Assembly: GCA_951230915.1 (NCBI GenBank)
Contig: OX579635.1
Span: 4,960,001-5,024,000, forward strand
Source of the DNA: Antitrichia curtipendula
Taxonomy: Eukaryota; Streptophyta; Bryopsida; Hypnales; Leucodontaceae
Length of the DNA stretch: 64,000 nucleotides
Reading direction: 5' to 3'
This document shows positions 57,701-64,000 of the stretch, one piece after another. The notes beneath the pieces were generated by a model. The model worked only from the letters and a program-made list of their open reading frames with translations. It had not been told where the DNA came from and made no database searches. Each line of letters starts with the position of its first letter. Within the stretch, counting starts at the first letter, position 1. Position numbers and translations under genes: made by a program.

Positions 57701-59555
57701 TGACAGAACGCAGACACAAAGTGCCTGGAACCTACTGAAGTTCCTTTGCGCCTCACTTTGTGCATCACACTTGAAAGCCTGGAACTCGGTTGTCCTCCAG
57801 AAGACCCCGGCATTTCAGCTCCCCCGAAGCTTCTGTTGTTGGTCTTCCTGTTGTTGCTAAACCAATCCTCCATGAAACGTGAAGCTGCGCCCTTGTTGTC
57901 CCCACTGATCAGTTGGTTGGTTCGGTTCATGGAGGTTCCATGCACAGGAAACCAGCTGAAGGCTCCCAGTGGCTCCATCTCCGCATTGACGAACTTCAGC
58001 AATGACATTTCCTTGTCCACGTCGTAGTTGTAGCTTGCTCGCTCTTCGGATGGGTTTTGGAGATATGCGCTTGGGCTCCTGTTGATATTTGCTCCCAAAA
58101 CGTCCCCTGTTATTGGCACCCGCATTACCAAGACTGAGGTGATTTTGAAAACCATAAGGTGAACTCCTAGCTGGCTATTCAATCACTACACCAAAAGTCT
58201 TACTTAGGTTAATTCTGTGTACAATTTCGCGGCGTCATTAAAACAGTTTTAACAGAAACGTACCTCAGCTTTCTAGAAATACCTCTGGGGGGTGGGATCT
58301 CTAGCTAGCGTAAACAGAAGCTGTGAAATTCAATGGGATGGAGCTCACCTTTGTTGAGAAATACAGAACCAGGTCGGAGATTCTCGTGGGCTTCAACAAT
58401 GGCCAGCTCAATACCGTCAGCAAGCGCTTCGAAGGACTGGCGTACAAAACCAAGGGAAGTCACAAGGTAGAGCACATACTGCAAGTACCCCCCCGGCCCA
58501 GAATGCGTGTGCGTGCCGGAAATTGCAACGTTCTTCGCTGTGTAAAGCTCACCATATCTGGTCAACCGGCACCAAACCATAATCACAAGTTTTGTAACTG
58601 GCAACTGAGGTAGAGGATACTTAAACAGTTAGGAACTGGATCTGGTCTCCTACACTGACAACAGCAACTCATCTTTGTCAACAGGAACTCATCTTTTCCA
58701 TATGTTCCAACACACTCAGTGGCCTTCAATTAGCAAAGTTGCGTGTAAGACTTGGTAAAATGTGTACACATGACCGCTGAATCTTTAAATGGAATTGGGT
58801 TTACAAGTCCCTAACTGTTTAAGTATCCTCTACCTCAGTTTTCAACAGTCATCTTACTACAACCTACGGCACTTTGAATGATTCTGTAAGAAACTCATAA
58901 AAATTGGTCTCAAGAGAATTTGGCTCTTGAACCTGAAGTGATCTCACCAATGACCTCTATTCTGATCTCCCAAAATGATCTCTCAATAGACTGATCTACC
59001 TTACCATTAAACTCCTGACTAGACGACTAATACATGTGCAGAGACTGAACGGAAAATGCAAAGATTGACGAACAGAAAAATATGCAGAGATTGAAAACGA
59101 AATGAAAGAAAGAATACGCCGGCAGAGATTGACAGAAACTGGACATTATTTTCATTGTAATTGAACAAGGAATTTTACCGTTCTTTAAGTCGGGAAAGAA
59201 CACGCAGAGTGACGGCTATGGACGCCATGCACGCATCGAGGTTGACAAACACCACCCTTGTTGCAGAAGCTGGTTCTGCCACAATGAACACGCGCGCATA
59301 CAGTCGGATATGAACCCCGGCCGCAATCTGCCCCGTGTTTCCATAACCCATCATGTTCACGTCTGCTGCAGGTCCAGTAATGTCATAGCTCCCCGTTCCC
59401 ACGAGGTAGTTCGTGGAGCTCTGAGCAACAACTGCTTGTGAAACCAGCTGCGACCATAGCGGGAACCATAGAAGCAACAACGAACAGAAGCTCGTGTGTG
59501 GATTCTTCCGAACTCCTCGATGTGTGCCCATTGTTGGGGAGCCTTGGATCTCCAT
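54785..59555 (-). CDS. NCER: Neutral ceramidase with Thr at the amidase-motif Ser position
   Basis: Hydrolyses ceramide to sphingoid base and fatty acid; plant members are secretory-pathway or membrane associated. Eight exons: 59555-59179, 58557-58349, 58106-57575, 57166-56905, 56654-56529, 56097-56034, 55906-55737, 55336-54785, giving 763 residues (Arabidopsis NCER1 about 780). A hydrophobic segment at about residues 22-44 looks like a signal peptide; the ATG at 59531 (M9) is an alternative start. Conserved: GSYDITGPAADVNMMGY, GTHTHSGPGGY and FPVHGTSM (zinc His), LDTGE, SVPGE (zinc Glu), GDYSQYITTFEEY (zinc Tyr), and the C-terminal Ig-like domain with NPRNDLLTEGTFA and VYDDDDW. The amidase motif, usually GDVSPN, reads GDTTPN: codon 57681-57679 is ACT, residue T338. 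Otherwise the active site seems complete. Confidence 0.94.
58605..58838. repeat. Perfect 29-bp inverted repeat in ceramidase intron 1
   Basis: 58605-58633 (starts CTGAGGTAGAGGATACTT) is exactly complementary to 58810-58838, separated by 176 bases. It could be a small foldback MITE or an inversion scar. No clear target duplication was found. Confidence 0.85.
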
Positions 59556-60974
59556 GTCGAAGATTCACGAGCCTTCAATACGAAGCAATCGGCAGCCCCT
59601 TCTATGTATGTATCCTTGAATGACATCCCATCTTTCGAAGTACCTGCGTCAACTGGCTCAGCTGTTTACATTACTAAGCAATGAACTTTCTGCACGAATA
59701 TGTTGATTAATGAAACCTTAAACTGGTCAGGTTCATTAATCTACGTAATCTTAAATCCACATTACGAATATGTAAGTTAGTGCTCTTTGCTCAAGCAGGA
59801 GAGTTACTTCGGAGCTGAATCAATGTCGTCCTCAAGAACGTCGGCGTCTCGGTCCATGATCGGACATGTTGCACAGCAGTTCAATTTACTGTCCAATGTG
59901 GACATGCCTCTCAAGTCAAATGTGTCAAATAGTCTCCGGGTATGATTAAATATGTACTCAGACGTGCTTCTGTCACTGCCAGTAACGTGACTGAAAACTC
60001 TCACGGGTCAAGATGTTACAACGGATAGCACATCCACAAATTTGTAGCACCGGAGACGTGTTTGCATAAGCTACCCAACTGCAAGACAGTGCAAACCTGC
60101 ACAATCACTCAGACAGCTTCACATCCAAGGTGATAGTGAAAGAAACAAAGATTGAAGTGGTGAAACCCGAAATGCGTGTGAACACGTTACAGTAATGAAA
60201 GAAAAGCTAAATTGAATGTTCATTTGCAATGGATAAGGGGTTTAGGGTTTAGGGTTTAGAGCGGGACCACGACTCTGGACTGAAGGAGACTAAAAGTAAG
60301 GTATGTGCATAGTCCACCATTCACATCACCTGGACAGCCCGTCACGAGAACAACACAAGCACGTCCATTCGTCCATTCTCCAATGCTCACGACAGCACGA
60401 GCATGGCACTTCCTGAAAGTGCCTGCACAGAATAGTTAAGTTCATGCGTCCTTCAGCTGCTGCTGCCTTCTGAACAAACAGTTGGTCAATCTTTAATTTG
60501 GACTGTGCATAATAAACGAGTCCCAAGCTACGTACAGTACACTAACTGAGTCTGATCAGTAAAGCGTGACAAGTGTAGATGATTCTGGACAGCAATCTCT
60601 GTGCCATCTCTAAATCTGCAACATCAGAAAATGCCTTCAGTTCACAAACATCAATGCAAAGTTTCAACAGAATACCCACCCCCTAATATGTATTATTAAA
60701 AGCCGACCTGGCTCCATTACTCTACAATTCGCAGAGTTTATGTCAAAATAATTTCTTACATGGTTTCACCATTGGCAAGGTTTACTGTGACTAGATTTTC
60801 TAAAACACCACTGGAGGTGTTTTCTAGTAACTAGCTAAGCAAAGCTCACCACAATTGGGTGCGGCCGAAAACCTAATCCCATCAAACACTGTCAAGTAAA
60901 AATGTAGAGAAACTCACGTCCAGGAACTGAAAGTGACAACAATACCAATCTTACAGCAAAATGAAGAAAAAAAA
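59556..60974. other. Intergenic region with a short interstitial telomere motif
   Basis: Upstream of the ceramidase gene and downstream of the catalase gene. Three TTTAGGG units in a row occur at about 60237-60259. Short frames at 59804-60004 and 60326-60526 (minus) have no recognisable relatives and I do not call them genes. Confidence 0.5.
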
Positions 60975-61434
60975 ATTCTCAATTTCTTTGCAAAATCCCA
61001 CCGAGGGGCTTCGATTCAATACCAAGGCGACTACCACTACACCCTAAATCTAGAAAGCAAGGGCCCGCGCAGTATATCCTACATGTTTACTAACAAATGT
61101 ACACGAGTATACAGAAGTAGAGTCAAAACACTCCTGAGTGATTGAAGACTAAGGCCTGACGCTCTACATTCGAATTCAAGGTAAACTACCATGGTGTAAC
61201 GACTCCTGTAAACCAAGTTCTCAATTTCTTTGCAAAATCCACCAAAGGGCTTCGAAGCAAAAACCAAGGTGACTGCAACTAAACCCAAAATCTGCACAGC
61301 AAGCGCCTGCGCAGCCCATTCTATATGTTTCATAAACAAATGTACAGAAGCAGAGTCAAAACACTCCAAAATGAGTGATCGAAGAAAGATTCCTGAAGCT
61401 CCGCATTCGAATTCAAGTTAAGCTACCATGGTAT
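60975..61434 (-). repeat. Tandem duplication of the catalase 3' end
   Basis: 60975-61203 and 61212-61434 are diverged copies starting TTCTCAATTTCTTTGCAAAATCC and ending at CATTCGAATTCAAG..TAAACTACCATGGT or the TTAAGCTACCATGGT that encodes the real catalase stop and last residues. The outer copy keeps a vestige of the stop-codon region but no coding sequence. Confidence 0.8.
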
Positions 61435-63934
61435 AAGGCTCCTGCGAGTTTTTCTTCTTCTCCGTCAACATCGCCTCCACTTTGTGCGCCAGCGTCGCGT
61501 CACAGCGTTTGAACACCAACATTTGTCTCTGAATGATAAAGTCTTTCGCTCCTTGGATGTGCCCCGCGATGTTCTTCGCCGTCTGCTCTTGATCTTCTTT
61601 CGACATCCCTAGCCAAAGCGCCCGCGGCTGCTCGTAGTCGTCTTGCTCCGACCACTTCCGGGGCGGAGATCTCGAGACGACGCCCCCTTCATGCTTGTAG
61701 GGATGCACATCTGGTTGTGAAGCGTCCGGCCGCGGCAAGTCTTCGAAGGAGTTCGGGTAGTAGTTCGGCTTGCTCCCCCCATTCTCCGTCACAGTCATGT
61801 GCCCATCGCGAGAGTAGCTTTGCACCTTAGCAAACGGGCACTGGTTGATTGGGATTTGCAAGTGATTCGCGCCCAGGCGATACCGCCCCGCGTCGTCGTA
61901 GGCGAAGAGACGAGCCTGGAGGACGCGGTCGGGGGAAGCTTCGATGCCGGGAACCATGTGTGCGGGAGAAAAGGAAGCTTGCTCAACCTCCGCGAAGTAA
62001 TTCGTTGGATTCTTGTCAAGCTTCAGCTTCCCGACTTCACGGAGAGGGTAATCCGAGTGCGGCCACACTTTCGTCAAATCGAATGGATCAAATCGGTATG
62101 TGGGCGCATCTTCCAGTGGCATCACCTGGACCAGGAGAATTTGTACGCATATCTCTTGTCAAAATCCGCAATGAAGGGAAAAAAGAAATTGGAGATCACA
62201 AAAATTGGGCAAATTAGGTCAAAAAATCAGTGGAAGGAGGTTCAAAGCATTTTTGCCATTCATAGTGTCCCCGACAATCTTGTAATATCACCACCTTAAA
62301 CTCTGGATTTTGCAGTAGGATATCAGCCCTTTGAATTAGCTCTTGGCTCAGCTCTTGATTGATAAAGCTTAGAAATGATATTGTGATTGTAGCAGTTTGA
62401 AATTATACAGAAACTGACAAGTAAGTGATTGGGGTACTTGTGAAGAATCGCCACTGACCTGCACTTTGAACGTCCATGAAGGGCCATTCCCACTCTCAAT
62501 GTTCTCGAACAGATCCTCAGTGGAGTAGTCAGGGTTGATGCCCGCGAGCTCCACCGCGCGCTCGTGCGTGAGGTTCTTGATCCCTTGGTCGCTGAGGAAG
62601 TGGAACTTCACCCAGTGCGCTTTGCCTTCCTTGTTCACCCACTTGAACGTGTGGGAGCCGTAGCCGTGCATGTGGCGATGGCCGTCGGGCACTCCACGCG
62701 GGGAAAACGTGATCAAAACCTGAAACGTGACAGTGAACCGTTAAGCTTCAAACCTTGAGAACGGACACAATAAAAAATCGAAATTAAAATTAAGAAAAAT
62801 CGTGAGAGATCAATCGCAACATTCAGCAACAGAGAAACTTTGCACCCCAAGTGGTGAATAGCGCATGCCATGTAGACATGTAGGGTTTCCACATTCAGCA
62901 CTGAAAGCCTTCACAGTAAAATGCATCATTCTCATTCCAAAGGATCTAAAACCTGTAGATGTTGACGATTAAGATAACGGTTGCCAAACCTGGTGGAGCG
63001 ACTCCGGGACCAAGCTGAGGAAGTCCCAAAACGCGCTGGGATCCTTTCTGTGCGTCTGCGGGTTGCGCTTCTGGGAGTGGATGAGGTCGGGGAACTTCAA
63101 CGCGTCGCGAACGAAGAAGACGGGCGTGTTGTTGCCAACCATGTCCCAGTTGCCTTCCTCCGTGTAGAATTTCAGCGCGAAGCCGCGAGGATCCCTGGCG
63201 GTATCTGGGAACCCGGATTCGCCTGTGACGGTGGAGAATCGGGCGAAGACGGGGGTTTTCTTTCCGACTTCACTGAAGAGGCCTGCCTTGCAAAGGTCAG
63301 TCACGTCCCTGGAGTCAAAAGCACAGCATCAATACATCAAGCTCCAAATTGTGACTTGTGCTATGAAAACCACGAGTATAGATTTGAGGTGAATGTCCTG
63401 CAGACTTGCAATCATTGACATTGACAGCAGCACATGTCTCGAATCGAAACGATGACAAACTGTGACTCACGCTATGAAACTACAAATACTGTAGATCTGA
63501 GGTTCCAGAACGGCATCTGTAGAATGCAAATCTCTGAAAACGTTGCCAAAATATCGAATTTAAGCAAAATCAGAATGCTTGTACACTCAAACCTCTGACT
63601 CATAACCACCTCTAGAATATCCCGCACACTTGCCACCCTACCATTCACAGCAGCAGATGTCACGGATTCAAACTATACTGGGACCCTGGTTGCAAGATTC
63701 AAGAGCTTTCAGTATACGTTGCTGCAAATTCATAGAATCATGGGACCCAATATGAATACGGATAATTATGGTTTGTTGGTTAGTACGTACTGGGTGACTT
63801 CGAAGTAACCTTGAGCCCCTGCGCCCTTAGCATGCACCACACGCTCCGGAATGCGTTCCCGGTTGAAGTGCGCATTCTTCTCGAACAAATGAAGATCCTC
63901 GAATGTCACGATGCCGCTCTCCCCAATCGTCACA
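61418..63934 (-). CDS. CAT: Catalase, small-subunit bacterial/animal-like type (5' end beyond window)
   Basis: Heme catalase, 2 H2O2 to 2 H2O plus O2. Exons in the window, high to low: 63934-63791, 63308-62990, 62719-62459, 62125-61418 (about 476 residues); one or more 5' exons lie beyond 64000. Conserved: [20 protein letters not shown] (distal His), [31 protein letters not shown] (catalytic Asn), [57 protein letters not shown] and [14 protein letters not shown] (proximal heme-ligand Tyr). Wording such as [15 protein letters not shown] and the C-terminal helices [11 protein letters not shown] fit the bacterial/animal small-subunit clade, not the classic plant CAT1-3, which read differently at these sites. 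The C terminus EPYTMVA lacks an SKL-like peroxisomal signal. Confidence 0.92.
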
Positions 63935-64000
63935 CTGATCAACCCACATCATCCCACGCAATCTTTCATCAAGCCAATTGAAATTCACTCTCTCATCGAC

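Noticed and set aside
59804..60526. Two short minus-strand frames between ceramidase and catalase
   Set aside because: No splice partners, no domain, and no sign of conservation visible from one sequence.
61160..61175. CATTCGAATTC as a tRNA T-loop or B box
   Set aside because: No cloverleaf can be drawn around it, and it recurs because of the catalase 3'-end duplication.
1..64000. CRISPR array, prokaryotic operon or viral insertion
   Set aside because: No spaced direct repeats of CRISPR type, no ribosome-binding-site-led gene clusters and no viral hallmark genes; the sequence is a plant nuclear region.

Overview
Plant nuclear DNA, most likely from a bryophyte such as a moss; this assignment is an inference. 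Evidence for a land plant: interrupted genes with GT-AG introns, plant gene families (monosaccharide transporter of the STP type, plant-type gamma-carbonic-anhydrase-like protein, plant neutral ceramidase, actin-capping alpha subunit), an RNase MRP RNA with no sign of a bacterial context, TTTAGGG telomere-type motifs, and GC-richer exons set in very AT-rich spacers. I could not identify the species.

Layout. 1-3376 (minus): most of an F-actin capping protein alpha gene, nine exons, its 3' end cut off by the window. 3377-9518: AT-rich DNA without a gene. 9519-12000: a short CCGGGTATAT repeat, an intronless gamma-carbonic-anhydrase-like gene, a tandem duplication, and a complete RNase MRP RNA gene with Pol III-type signals. 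13040-16559 (minus): a five-exon STP sugar transporter. About 17.5-50 kb: a tandem segmental array whose macro-unit carries one intron-in-5'UTR BTB-domain gene (three copies at 19.5, 35.3 and 46.3 kb, all minus), a tandem-repeat promoter, spacer DNA, and a 5'-truncated MRP RNA copy. Comparing the units base by base exposes insertions with clean empty sites: three piggyBac-like elements with TTAA duplications, one 3.56-kb hAT element, two CACTA-like foldback elements and one TA-target MITE. A fragment of the sugar transporter is pasted at the end of the array (48.2-48.8 kb).

50-64 kb is again ordinary gene space: a small putative mitochondrial protein (minus) and a DUF1308 protein (plus) diverge from a shared promoter; a neutral ceramidase (minus, eight exons) keeps its zinc ligands but has Thr in place of the amidase-motif Ser; a catalase (minus, 5' end outside the window) looks like the bacterial/animal small-subunit type rather than the usual plant type.

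The most noteworthy items are the MRP RNA gene and its decayed copies, the TTAA-flanked piggyBac-like elements in a plant genome, the Ser-to-Thr ceramidase, the atypical catalase, and the BTB array. The genes do not form a single pathway; neighbours appear to be functionally independent, as is usual in plants. All exon coordinates below were worked out by hand from splice signals, reading-frame continuity and recalled family sequences, not by alignment software.
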